A stretch of DNA of 64,000 nucleotides. Origin: Alphaproteobacteria bacterium (GTDB lineage Bacteria; Pseudomonadota; Alphaproteobacteria; UBA8366). Of this stretch, positions 9,722-18,979 are shown one piece after another. The stretch covers positions 186,001 through 250,000 of the forward strand of contig JANQKC010000027.1 in assembly GCA_028281325.1 (NCBI GenBank), in the 5' to 3' direction. The position numbers and the translations under genes are program-made. The notes beneath the pieces are model-generated. The model had not been told where the DNA came from. It saw only the letters and a list, made by a program, of their open reading frames with translations, and did no database searches. Numbering within the stretch: the first letter of the stretch is position 1; every line of letters starts with the position of its first letter.

Positions 9722-10805
9722 TGGCCGTCTCCTTGGGCATGCTGCGACCTTTGAGATTCCAGACGTAACTGATTATCTCGGCCACCGCCTGATAGTGCTC
9801 CTGCGGAACCTCTTCATCAAGCTCTACGCTCGAAAAGAGGGCCCGCGCCAATGGCGGATTTTCAACGATCGTGATGTCATTTTCTTCCGCGACCTCGCGG
9901 ATTTTCTGTGCAATCAGGTCCGCGCCCTTGGCGACGAGGACCGGCGCCGTCATTTCATCGGGCTTGTATTTCAAGGCAACGGCGAAGTGGGTCGGGTTGG
10001 TCACCACCACGTCGGCGTCCGGCACCGCCTGCATCATGCGGGCGCGGGAGCGATCCTGCCGTATCTGGCGCAGCCGCTGGCGCGCCATCGGATCGCCTTC
10101 CGATTGCTTGAATTCATCCTTTACTTCCTGCTTGGTCATCCGCATCTGCTTGTGATGTTGCTGCCGTTGAAAGACGATGTCGGCGACGGCGATGACGATG
10201 AGCACCGCAAGGATCGCCACCAGCATCTTCATGACCAGTTCGTGCAACACGGTCAGGAAATCGGGGATCGAGAGCGTCGGAATGATATCGATCGCGCCGA
10301 GCGCGGGCATCACGGCCAAAATGCCGATCGTCGTCACGATGGCCAGCTTCACGATGCCCTTGACGAACTCCATCGTCTGTTTGACCGACATCAACCGTTT
10401 CGCGCCGCGTATGGGGTCGAACTTGTCGTATTTCGGTTCGAGCGCTTTCGGCGAGTAGATGAAGCCGTTCTGCAGGATCGGCCCAATCATCGCGATCAGG
10501 AAGAAGAAGAGCAGCGGGAAAACGATGGCGGCGAGCACCGCCTGGGCGGATTCGAGCATTTTTTGGCCGGCGCTGGCCGGGTCGACCGCAATCAGGTCCG
10601 GCGACGCCAGATACGGAAGCAAGGCCAAGCGGATATCGTTCATGAATGAGGGCGCCATCATGCCCAGCACGATTGTCCCGACCGTCAGCATAAGCCAGGT
10701 GTTGAGTTCACGACTAACCGCGACCTGACCCCGCCGACGCCCATCGTCGAGTTTCTTTTGCGTCGGGTCTTCGGTTTTTTGGGCGTCGTCCGTATCTTCC
10801 GCCAT
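9711..10805 (-). CDS. flhB: Flagellar biosynthesis protein FlhB
   Basis: EDPTQKKLDDGRRRGQVAVSRELNTW; NPTH autocleavage motif (VVTNPTHFAVALKY). Confidence 0.95.
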   Translation of the reverse strand: MAEDTDDAQKTEDPTQKKLDDGRRRGQVAVSRELNTWLMLTVGTIVLGMMAPSFMNDIRLALLPYLASPDLIAVDPASAGQKMLESAQAVLAAIVFPLLFFFLIAMIGPILQNGFIYSPKALEPKYDKFDPIRGAKRLMSVKQTMEFVKGIVKLAIVTTIGILAVMPALGAIDIIPTLSIPDFLTVLHELVMKMLVAILAVLIVIAVADIVFQRQQHHKQMRMTKQEVKDEFKQSEGDPMARQRLRQIRQDRSRARMMQAVPDADVVVTNPTHFAVALKYKPDEMTAPVLVAKGADLIAQKIREVAEENDITIVENPPLARALFSSVELDEEVPQEHYQAVAEIISYVWNLKGRSMPKETASAG

Positions 10806-10841
10806 GGCGTTATCTCGCGCAGCGCGTGCGCGACCTTATTG

Positions 10842-11606
10842 TCATCCCGGCAGGAACAACCGGGTAAATGTTGTTTGATAGTAGTTAAGAAACCACAAAA
10901 GCGCGGCCGGAAAGGTCGTCATCATCAGAAACAGGCCGAGCAGGATTTGCGCCGGCAACGCGACCAGGAAAACCGGCATTTGCGGCATCAGCCGCGCCAG
11001 CAAGCCCATACCGGTATAGAAGGTGATGCCGAACATGACGAACGGCATCGCGACCTGCAAACCGACGCGAAAGCTGTCCGCCAGCAGGACGGCTAACGTA
11101 TTGGCAAAGTCGTCAAAGGCCGGAACCACGCCGGGCTGAAACAGCATGTAGCTGTCCAGCAACGCCATCAACATGAGGTGATGCGTGTCGGTCGCGAAGA
11201 TCAACAGCAATCCCAGGATCGACAGGAATACAGACGGCAGCGCGCTTTGATCCGAGAGCAACGGATTGAACAACATCGCGTTGGCAAGCCCGCTGAGGAA
11301 GGCCAGCATCGCCCCACCGGTCGCCAACGCCGACATCAACAACCGCGCGACCGATCCGATGAAAACGCCGATAAGAATTTCGCCGATAATGAGCAATATC
11401 AAGCTGGCCGGCGCGGCCGGCAATGCCGGCAGCTTGTCGGCGATGATCGGCGTCAGCAGGACGGTAATCGCCAATGCGATCAGCAACCGAATGCGCGGCG
11501 AGACATAGGTCTCGCCGAATCCCGGCATCGTGATCAGTGTCGCGCCCATACGCGAAAACACCAGCGCGTAGGTGAATATCTCGGCGGGCAGAAGATTCGG
11601 CAGCAT
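10842..11606 (-). CDS. fliR: Flagellar biosynthesis protein FliR
   Basis: TYALVFSRMGATLITMPGFGETYVSPRIRLLIALAITVLLTPI; position between flhB and fliQ. Confidence 0.93.
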   Translation of the reverse strand: MLPNLLPAEIFTYALVFSRMGATLITMPGFGETYVSPRIRLLIALAITVLLTPIIADKLPALPAAPASLILLIIGEILIGVFIGSVARLLMSALATGGAMLAFLSGLANAMLFNPLLSDQSALPSVFLSILGLLLIFATDTHHLMLMALLDSYMLFQPGVVPAFDDFANTLAVLLADSFRVGLQVAMPFVMFGITFYTGMGLLARLMPQMPVFLVALPAQILLGLFLMMTTFPAALLWFLNYYQTTFTRLFLPG

Positions 11607-11612
11607 GGCGCG

Positions 11613-11879
11613 TCAGCTGATGCCGATAATCCGATCGGTTACCGATTCCATGAACTGCTGCATCACACTGAACATGAACGGCAGCAAAACCAGCAACGAG
11701 GTGAAGACGATGAGAATCTTGGGAACGAAGGTAAGGGTGATTTCCTGCACCGAGGTCAAAGCCTGAAAGAGCGAAACCGTCAGGCCGACAATCAAACCGA
11801 CAAGCATGATCGGCGTGGCGACCATCAACATCGTCATCACGGCCTCGCGCGCGAATTCAAGCACCTGTGCTTCGTTCAT
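11613..11879 (-). CDS. fliQ: Flagellar biosynthesis protein FliQ
   Basis: 88 aa, two TM: PIMLVGLIVGLTVSLFQALTSVQEITLTFVPKI. Confidence 0.95.
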   Translation of the reverse strand: MNEAQVLEFAREAVMTMLMVATPIMLVGLIVGLTVSLFQALTSVQEITLTFVPKILIVFTSLLVLLPFMFSVMQQFMESVTDRIIGIS

Positions 11880-11939
11880 GCGACCAATGCCCCCCTACCG
11901 GTGACCGCGCGCGGCCCAAAACTTCAATCGATGCAGACG

Positions 11940-12248
11940 CTAGATCGGCATCCGAAGGATTTCTTGATATGCGCTGATGACGCGGTCGCGAACGGTAACA
12001 ACGGTCTGCAGCGCAATCTCGGCGTTGTTGACCGCGGTGACGACTTCCATCAAATCCGCCTCACCGACAGCCGCCTTCGCCGTCATCGCTTCCGCGGTCT
12101 TGCCGGATTGCATGGCGTCATCGGCCACCTTTTCGACAAGCTGCGCAAAAGACGACTCTTGTGGCGACGCCGGCGCATCCAAGCCGGCGCCGCCCAACCG
12201 CGCCGCCTGCGTGAACGCCTTGATCGCGTCGTTCGGGTTAATCGCCAT
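11940..12248 (-). CDS. fliE: Flagellar hook-basal body complex protein FliE
   Basis: C-terminal LMEVVTAVNNAEIALQTVVTVRDRVISAYQEILRMPI. Confidence 0.93.
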   Translation of the reverse strand: MAINPNDAIKAFTQAARLGGAGLDAPASPQESSFAQLVEKVADDAMQSGKTAEAMTAKAAVGEADLMEVVTAVNNAEIALQTVVTVRDRVISAYQEILRMPI

Positions 12249-12289
12249 ATCCCACCCCCCTCTTCGCTACGCGCACCGAATCCGCAGTC

Positions 12290-12697
12290 CTAGCGCAACA
12301 GTTCCAACGTGCTCCGCAGCATCGCGCGGCTGACCTCGATCATATTGAGGTTCGCCTCGTAACTGCGTTGCGCTTCCCGGAAATCCATCGTCTCGATGGT
12401 GGTCTTCACATTCGGCGTCTTGATGTATCCGTCCTCGTCCGCCGCCGGATGCGTCGGGTCGAAACGCAGACCGAAATCGGACTTGTCCTCGCGCACGCGG
12501 CTGACCTCGACCGTCCGCACGCCAAGTTCCCGGTCGAGCAAATTCGAGAAAGTCACCGTCTTCCGACGATAAGGGTCGCCGCCCGGCGTCTCGGCCATAG
12601 ATCCTGCATTCGCGATATTCTCGGCGATGATCCGCAGCCGGGTTCCCTGCGCCCGCATCCCGGACGCCGCGATCATCATCGATTTTTCAAGCGCCAT
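12290..12697 (-). CDS. flgC: Flagellar basal-body rod protein FlgC
   Basis: ASGMRAQGTRLRIIAENIANAGS...RRKTVTF...YIKTPNV...EAQRSYEANLNMIEVSRAML. Confidence 0.95.
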   Translation of the reverse strand: MALEKSMMIAASGMRAQGTRLRIIAENIANAGSMAETPGGDPYRRKTVTFSNLLDRELGVRTVEVSRVREDKSDFGLRFDPTHPAADEDGYIKTPNVKTTIETMDFREAQRSYEANLNMIEVSRAMLRSTLELLR

Positions 12698-12711
12698 TTG
12701 TCACATCGCTC

Positions 12712-13119
12712 CTATTGTTGCTGTCGGCCAAGCGCCATGCTGAACATCTGCTTGTGCTTGCTGTAAAGCCGGGTCATCAGGGTATAGTCGTGCCGTGTCT
12801 GGCCGACCTTGATCAACTGCTCTTCCAAGACGACCCCATTGCCGTTCGGATTGGTTTCGTAGGTATCGCTCTGACGTTCCGACTTAACGGTCATGCTGTC
12901 CGGCGCGCCGGCGACATGCGCTTCATGCGTTTGCGCCAGGGCCACTTTGAACGACCGGGCGGCGCCCGCGTCTTTGAAACTAAATTCCTTAAGATCCTTT
13001 GGGCGGTAGTTCGGGGTGTCCGCGTTCGCCACGTTCTGCGTCAACACGGTTTGGCGCTCGGCAAGCCAATTCATCTTGCCGGCCATCATCCGGAATACCG
13101 GAAACTGGTTCAGATCCAT
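12712..13119 (-). CDS. flgB: Flagellar basal-body rod protein FlgB
   Basis: MNWLAERQTVLTQNVANADTPNYRPKDLKEF; upstream of flgC. Confidence 0.95.
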   Translation of the reverse strand: MDLNQFPVFRMMAGKMNWLAERQTVLTQNVANADTPNYRPKDLKEFSFKDAGAARSFKVALAQTHEAHVAGAPDSMTVKSERQSDTYETNPNGNGVVLEEQLIKVGQTRHDYTLMTRLYSKHKQMFSMALGRQQQ

Positions 13120-13174
13120 GTAACCTTTCCCCGTCTACGGCGAATCGTTGCGATGCCTCTCCAGCCGATTCGCC

Positions 13175-13190
13175 TGCACATCATATGCCA
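13175..13190 (-). promoter_or_regulatory. Candidate sigma-54 promoter for flgB-flgC-fliE-fliQ-fliR-flhB-cckA
   Basis: Minus-strand TGGCATATGATGTGCA: GG-N10-GC spacing, TGGCA -24 box, TGCA at -12 (weaker than TTGC). Confidence 0.45.
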
Positions 13191-13279
13191 GCGCCATTTC
13201 CCACGTGTCGCGACATATGCCAATCGAGTCTCTGTTCCTCTCTCCAGCACTCGATTTCTTAATAAATTTCGACGCTACG

Positions 13280-13287
13280 TTAACCAT
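13280..13287 (+). promoter_or_regulatory. Candidate CtrA half-site upstream of the flgB operon
   Basis: TTAACCAT, the 8-mer associated with CtrA regulation in alphaproteobacteria. Confidence 0.4.
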
Positions 13288-13536
13288 AAATAACTAATAT
13301 GTAAACCGTTATTCGAAATATTCCTAAATCTTCGAAAAGGATTCCTACAACAGAATACTATTCGTTTATTTCATCTGTTGTCTTTTCGCTGGAATTTTGA
13401 ATAAAAGCTACGCATACTCAAATGCAATTGAAGCTTGGCGCCGGTCCAGCGGCGTGTTGAATGAGGTAGCGAAGTTTTGCGCGAAACGCGGCAACGATCG
13501 CGCCAGCGGGGTAAGCCGACGGTCGGCGGACACGCG

Positions 13537-13857
13537 ATGCGAAATGGCGGTGCCAACCAAGATACGGCGGACGCGCCGCCGCATCAGACCGCCGTCGCCG
13601 TCCAGTACAGTCCGACCGACGCCTTTTCGGCGCCGACGGTCGTTGCCTCCGGGCGTGGCTGGGTCGCGGAGAAGATTCTCGAGATCGCATTCGCTCATGG
13701 CGTGAAGGTCCGGGAAGACGCAGACCTTGCGGAAGTCCTGGCCGCGGTCGACCTCGACAACGACATCCCGGTCGAGGCCTTCGTCGCCGTCGCAGAGATC
13801 CTGCGATATGTCTATGCCGCCAACGGCACAACCCCACCGGAGTTTTCAGACTCATGA
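13537..13857 (+). CDS. FlhB C-terminal domain homolog (FlhX/EscU-YscU-type, no TM domain)
   Basis: HQTAVAVQYSPTDAFSAPTVVASGRGWVAEKILEIAFAHGVKVREDADLAEVLAAVDLDNDIPVEAFVAVAEILRYVYAANG aligns with the post-NPTH region of the FlhB in this window. Confidence 0.8.
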   Translation: MRNGGANQDTADAPPHQTAVAVQYSPTDAFSAPTVVASGRGWVAEKILEIAFAHGVKVREDADLAEVLAAVDLDNDIPVEAFVAVAEILRYVYAANGTTPPEFSDS

Positions 13858-14153
13858 TGAACAAAGATGAGATCGTCGCGGACGTCAATTCGATGTCCGA
13901 ACTTATCGCCATTGCGCGGTCGGGCCTGACACGGAACCAACTCGTCGAAATCGACAATATTCAGGGCCGCATCCAGAGCGTCGTCGAATCGATTACGGAC
14001 CTCCCGCCCGAAGATGCGGTGGAGATGAGGCCGATGCTTCTGGAACTCCTGTCCGAGTTTCAGGATTATTCGAAAGAAGTCGAGGCCAAGATCGGTGAGC
14101 TGCAGGCGGCCGCAACGGCAACCGAAGACACGAAGCAGGCCGCCGAGACCTAA
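13854..14153 (+). CDS. Hypothetical helical protein in the flagellar operon
   Basis: Overlaps the end of the flhX-like gene (4 nt), coiled-coil-like composition; no recognised motif. Confidence 0.7.
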   Translation: MMNKDEIVADVNSMSELIAIARSGLTRNQLVEIDNIQGRIQSVVESITDLPPEDAVEMRPMLLELLSEFQDYSKEVEAKIGELQAAATATEDTKQAAET

Positions 14154-14228
14154 AAGTCCAAGGTTCTGCGCCTGGCGCGGGCGCGGGCCGACGGTAGGCA
14201 TTCGGCGTATTGGGGAGAGTATTCGGCT

Positions 14229-14576
14229 GTGGATCTGAGCTACGTCAGGTTTCTTCTGGCGTTTCTTTTTGTTATCGGCCTGATCGGCCTTTTCGCACTC
14301 TTGTTGCGGCGCGTTGGGTTCGGCGGCGTGCGGTTATCACCCGGATTCAAAGGGAGAGGCCGGCCGCAACGGCGCCTTGCCATCACCGAGGTTGCGAACG
14401 TGGACGGACGGCACCGTCTGGTCCTGGTCCGGCGCGACGATACCGAACATCTGATTTTGCTGGGTCACAACAGCGATCTCTTGGTCGAGGGCAACATCAA
14501 ACCACCCGAGTCCGCGGCGGAAGCGACCGACAGCTTCAAGACGGTTCTGAAATCCGCCGGAGAAACGCGCAAATGA
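14229..14576 (+). CDS. fliO: FliO-like flagellar biosynthetic protein
   Basis: Single N-terminal TM followed by ...RPQRRLAITEVANVDGRHRLVLVRRDDTEHLILLGHNSDLLVE; overlaps fliP start (ATGA). Confidence 0.75.
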   Translation: MDLSYVRFLLAFLFVIGLIGLFALLLRRVGFGGVRLSPGFKGRGRPQRRLAITEVANVDGRHRLVLVRRDDTEHLILLGHNSDLLVEGNIKPPESAAEATDSFKTVLKSAGETRK

Positions 14577-15337
14577 TCCTGGGGCTTGGGGATCGGCGGC
14601 ATGCCCGGTCACTGACGGTCCTTTGGGGCCTCGCGCTGGCCTTCTTCCTGCCCGATGCCGCGTCCGCGCAGAATGTCGAACTGGACTTCGGCACCGGCGG
14701 CGAAGCCACCGGACGCATCGTTCAGCTCGTCGCGCTGATCACCATCCTGACGCTGGCGCCGTCCATTCTCGTGATGGTCACGTCATTCGTCCGGATCGTG
14801 ATCGTCATGTCGCTTTTGCGAACCGCCCTCGGCACGCAAGGCACGCCGCCCAATACCGTGGTCATCAGCCTCGCGCTTTTCATGACCTTCTTCATCATGC
14901 AGCCGACCCTGCAGGCCGCCTATGATCAAGGCATCGCCCCGTTGATCGCCGAGGAAATCTCCGAGGAGCAGGCATTCGAACGCAGCGTCGCGCCGATGCA
15001 CGCCTTCATGATGCGGCACGTTCGGGAGAAAGACCTCGACCTGTTCATGGGCATGGCGCAGATCGAAGATGTGGCGACACCCGAGGAAACGCCGCTGCGG
15101 GCGCTGATCCCCGCTTTCATGATTTCGGAGTTGAAGCGCGCATTCGAGATCGGCTTCCTGCTCTTTGTTCCATTCCTGATCATCGACATGGTGGTCGCAT
15201 CCGTCCTCATGTCGATGGGCATGATGATGCTGCCGCCGATCATGATTTCGCTGCCGTTCAAATTGATCTTTTTCGTGCTCGTCGACGGATGGTATCTGGT
15301 CGCGGGCAGCCTGGTGCGGAGCTTCGTCCCCGCTTGA
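14573..15337 (+). CDS. fliP: Flagellar biosynthesis protein FliP
   Basis: ATG at 14573; LAPSILVMVTSFVRIVIVMSLLRTALGTQGTPPN...LIPAFMISELKRAFEIGFLLFVPFLIIDMVVASVLMSMGMMMLPP. Confidence 0.96.
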   Translation: MILGLGDRRHARSLTVLWGLALAFFLPDAASAQNVELDFGTGGEATGRIVQLVALITILTLAPSILVMVTSFVRIVIVMSLLRTALGTQGTPPNTVVISLALFMTFFIMQPTLQAAYDQGIAPLIAEEISEEQAFERSVAPMHAFMMRHVREKDLDLFMGMAQIEDVATPEETPLRALIPAFMISELKRAFEIGFLLFVPFLIIDMVVASVLMSMGMMMLPPIMISLPFKLIFFVLVDGWYLVAGSLVRSFVPA

Positions 15338-15343
15338 GCATGC

Positions 15344-18300
15344 CTAGCCGCTGGGCGGCGACGGCGGTTGCGGAATCGCAGCCGGCGCGTCGGTGTCCGC
15401 CCGTTGCGCATCGGTCTGCGTATTCGGGACGGCGCCGCCGGCGGCCGCGGCATCCGGTGCGGGACTCTTCGATTGGGTCACTTTGCTCGGCTCGATCAGG
15501 CGCTCGCGATAGTTCTTCAGAAAGGCGTCGAAGCTGTCGCTTTCTGCCATCTTGCGGGTGATGTCGTCGATATTCCTGGTCGCCCGCCCGGTTGGGCTCG
15601 AGATGAACGCGAAGGCGTCGGCGAGCTTGCTCTGGGCCATGCCGGGCCCATACAGATCGCGCAGCATGATGATCCCCGCCTCGTCGCGCTTCAGGCGAAG
15701 CGCTACCGCCCAGCTCAGGATGAAATTCGCCTGGTCTTCGGGATAACCGCCTTCGGCAAGCGGATCGCCCGCAAGACGCTGCAACACCTTCGCCGCTTCG
15801 GAATAATTCCGGGTGCTCCAATAAATATTCGCCCGCAACAGGTCCGCTTCCCGGCTCACGTCCCCGGCCAGCAGCGCGATGGCTTCCTCGTATCGTCCGA
15901 GCTCCAACGTCGCTTTCGCGCGTATCCGGCGACGGTCGTCATCCAAGTCGGTCGAGAGGTTGGGCTGGAAACTACTGCGCAGCGCCGACAACGCCCCCTT
16001 CGGATTACGATCGAGCAGCCGGATCACCGCAAGCTTGGCGCCGACGCGCGCCCGATCCTCACCCTTAAGGCGGAACCGTACCTGATGCGCCAGAAGATCC
16101 GCCGCGCGACCGAGCAGGTCGACGGAAACCAGCCGCTCGGCGAGTTTCTGGATCATGAGGTCGCCTTCGCTTCCCGCCGGCGTCAATTCGCGGAAGTCGT
16201 CATACAGCGCCAATGCCTGCAAGGGCGGCAGCGCGTCCGCGCCGCCCTCCAAATGCAACTCGCGGAAGGCGGCCGTCATGAGCTGAGCGATGTCCTGCAC
16301 TTTCTTGTTGTTCGGATAGTAGGTGATCGCCGTGCGCAGCGTGTTCAATCCCTTCCGAAACTCGCCTTTGTTCAGATGGAGGGAGCCCAGGCGCTTGAGC
16401 ACCGCGAGCTCAAGATCGTCCCCGCGCCACTGAAACCGCAGCCTTTCGAGGCGCTCGATGGCTTCTTCGACCGTCACGGTTTCCTGCTGCAGTCCCAGTT
16501 CGACAAGCGCGAACTCCGACCGCGCGACATGCCAACGGTCGGCGGTTTTCTTCGAACTCATCCAATGCTCGACCGCACGGTCCAAATCCCGGCTGCCTCG
16601 CGCCAAGACGCCTTGGTTATAGTGCAGCCGCGCGAGCTGGCTGCGTGTCATTCTGTCTGCGTTCTTGCCCAGAAAATTGAGCCAGATCGACGCGTTGCCC
16701 ACATCCAGGTCCGCCAAACTCGCCTCGACCCGTTCCAGCGCCAGCTTCGTGCGGATCGGCTCGGGATAGCTTTGCAAGACCGGGTCGCCGGTCCGGAACT
16801 GCGCCGCGGCTTTCTTCATCTCGCCCGTCTGAAGAAACATCGAGCCGCGCCACAACGATATCTCCTGATAATCATCCAATCTGGGATCGAGCAAATCCTT
16901 ACGCGCCTCATGCGGACGTCCCATGTAGACCCGCGTCGCCGCGATCAGGGCGCGGAACTCCGGTTGCGAGGCCAGCGTTTCGTTCGAAAATTCGATCGTC
17001 CGCAAAACGCCGAGCGCTTCGGGCGCAAACCCTTGGGTAAAGAAGTATCGGGCAAGGTCGAGCCGGGCATCGTCGCGCCGTTCTTTCGGAACCTCGACAA
17101 TCGCGCGCATCGCCGATTGCCTAGCCTTAAAAAAATCCGGGTCGCGGTTCTTCGTCCAGTTTCCGAAATTGAAGATGCGCGGCCCAAGATACGCGCCGTC
17201 GCCGACGCCGCCTTGCGAAACCGACGAAACATGAAGACCGCCCGGCGCGCCGACGACGATCCCCCGATCGCCGGCCGCCTTCAGGCTCACGTCGTCACTC
17301 AACGGATCAATCGCCACGCCCTGCGCCGACGCGAGGACTTGAAATTCGGAATACGCGCGGGGGTCGGCGACGCCATGACCGGGTGCCTGAAGTGTCGCGA
17401 CAAACAAACTGTCGCCCACTTCCGGATCGTCCAGTTTCAGGATACGCCCGACTTCGGATACCGGCAGTTCCAACTCCGCGCCATCGATCGCTTCCGGCCG
17501 AATCCGGAGCGCAATTTCAACTTGCGGCGCGATGGGCCGGCGGCCGAACCGCACAATCCAGTTCGCCTCTTCCCGTTCCACCTGCGGATGGATGCCGGGC
17601 CGCGCCAGCAGACGCACGACCGTTCCTTCGCTTAGCGGCAGTTGTTCGATCTGCTCGATCATGTTCTTGCCGGCCGTCCGCAAAGCGGCCAGATTGAGCT
17701 GCGCGCGCCGGTCGAACACGATCCAAACGTAAGGATCCCGCACGAAGACCGCGGCGCCAACGGGTTCCGGCCATTCGAACACAAGACTGACTTCTCCGGC
17801 GTCCGGCTTGAGACTGACTTGATCGGCGGGCGAGTCCGCTGGCGTCGCCGTCGATGCCGCCGCCGGAGCATCCTCATCGGCCGCAACTTCTGACGTCGGA
17901 ACCGACGCCGTCGCCGGTTGATCGTCGGACGGTACGGTCGGCTCCGCCGGCGCGGTTGCCGCGACCGCATCCGGAGAAGGCGTGACGCCCGGCGCATCGG
18001 CCGGATCGGTCGAGGCCTCGGGCACGGCCGACGCTTCCGCCCCCTCCGCCGCCGTATCCGCTGACGATGTATCGCGCGGAACCGTCTCCGCCGCAGCCGT
18101 GGCCGAGGAGGTTTCGCGCGGCGCATCCGGTTGCGCCGCCGCTATGGTCTCGGTTTTGGGAGCCGGATCGGCGGCCCTGGCCGCTGCCGACGCCAGCGCC
18201 GGATCGGCCGACGGCGCTTGATCCGGCCCGGCGGCAGGGGGCGCTGTCGCAACCGGCTTGTCGACCGGCGCCTGCCCTTTGACGAAATCGACGACGACCT

Positions 18301-18979
18301 TCGGTCCAAGCTTGAAATGCTTGATCCGGCGGTCGTTGGATTTCGTGAATGTAATCGTGGTCGCCGAATCGCTCGTCTTGACCGCCGGGTTCGCGACGCC
18401 ATCCCCCAACCGGCGGCGCAGCGCCGCAATGTCGAAGCGGGCCGGCCGGTCGAATGTTATCACGACCGATTTTTCCGTTTCATCAACGCTGTACGCAACG
18501 GGCTTCACCCAATCGAACACCAAGCGAACGTATTTCGGGTGCTTCCCGACACGCACGCCGACCGCCTTGGTTTCCGCCGAGCGCGCACGGTCCGGCATCG
18601 CGGCCGGACGGCGAATATCAAGGACGACAGACCGCTTGTTCGCAAAACTCGAAACATCGAACTCGCCCGCGAGCAGGAACTCGGCCCGGCGGCCGTCCGC
18701 CGACACGCGCGCATCCGCAACATAGGGGCGCAGCCGCTGCACCACCGTTTTGAGATCGGCGGAAAACGGACGATCAAAACGGGCGGTCAACCGCCGGCCA
18801 TCGGTGGTTGCCGTGAACGATACAGGGCGCTTCCAGTCAAGGACGATCCGGGCATAGGTCGAATGGTCCCAGGTCCGAACGCCGACCGTTTCCCGCGCCG
18901 CGGCGTCACCGATGGAGGCGAGCCCGACAAATGCCGTCAACCCAACGATCGCCAGTGTCCGAATGCAACCTCGCATCAA
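15344..18979 (-). CDS. Large periplasmic protein with AMIN-like repeats, Ala/Pro/Glu-rich linker and TPR-like C-terminal region (1211 aa)
   Basis: Signal peptide MMRGCIRTLAIVGLTAFVGLASIGDAAA; repeated beta units such as VRTWDHSTYARIVLDWKRPVSFTATTDGRRLTARFDRPF, VRVGKHPKYVRLVFDWVKPVAYSVDETEKSVVITFDRPA, VSLVFEWPEPVGAAVFVRDPYVWIVFDRRA; TPR-like helices in the C-terminal half. Start overlaps the stop of the upstream motB-like gene (4 nt). Confidence 0.85.
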   Translation of the reverse strand: MMRGCIRTLAIVGLTAFVGLASIGDAAARETVGVRTWDHSTYARIVLDWKRPVSFTATTDGRRLTARFDRPFSADLKTVVQRLRPYVADARVSADGRRAEFLLAGEFDVSSFANKRSVVLDIRRPAAMPDRARSAETKAVGVRVGKHPKYVRLVFDWVKPVAYSVDETEKSVVITFDRPARFDIAALRRRLGDGVANPAVKTSDSATTITFTKSNDRRIKHFKLGPKVVVDFVKGQAPVDKPVATAPPAAGPDQAPSADPALASAAARAADPAPKTETIAAAQPDAPRETSSATAAAETVPRDTSSADTAAEGAEASAVPEASTDPADAPGVTPSPDAVAATAPAEPTVPSDDQPATASVPTSEVAADEDAPAAASTATPADSPADQVSLKPDAGEVSLVFEWPEPVGAAVFVRDPYVWIVFDRRAQLNLAALRTAGKNMIEQIEQLPLSEGTVVRLLARPGIHPQVEREEANWIVRFGRRPIAPQVEIALRIRPEAIDGAELELPVSEVGRILKLDDPEVGDSLFVATLQAPGHGVADPRAYSEFQVLASAQGVAIDPLSDDVSLKAAGDRGIVVGAPGGLHVSSVSQGGVGDGAYLGPRIFNFGNWTKNRDPDFFKARQSAMRAIVEVPKERRDDARLDLARYFFTQGFAPEALGVLRTIEFSNETLASQPEFRALIAATRVYMGRPHEARKDLLDPRLDDYQEISLWRGSMFLQTGEMKKAAAQFRTGDPVLQSYPEPIRTKLALERVEASLADLDVGNASIWLNFLGKNADRMTRSQLARLHYNQGVLARGSRDLDRAVEHWMSSKKTADRWHVARSEFALVELGLQQETVTVEEAIERLERLRFQWRGDDLELAVLKRLGSLHLNKGEFRKGLNTLRTAITYYPNNKKVQDIAQLMTAAFRELHLEGGADALPPLQALALYDDFRELTPAGSEGDLMIQKLAERLVSVDLLGRAADLLAHQVRFRLKGEDRARVGAKLAVIRLLDRNPKGALSALRSSFQPNLSTDLDDDRRRIRAKATLELGRYEEAIALLAGDVSREADLLRANIYWSTRNYSEAAKVLQRLAGDPLAEGGYPEDQANFILSWAVALRLKRDEAGIIMLRDLYGPGMAQSKLADAFAFISSPTGRATRNIDDITRKMAESDSFDAFLKNYRERLIEPSKVTQSKSPAPDAAAAGGAVPNTQTDAQRADTDAPAAIPQPPSPPSG

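Noticed and set aside
15368-17635. 755-aa plus-strand ORF antisense to the AMIN/TPR gene
   Set aside because: Arg/Gln/His-rich antisense translation without domain signals; the minus-strand ORF has a signal peptide, repeats and operon coupling.
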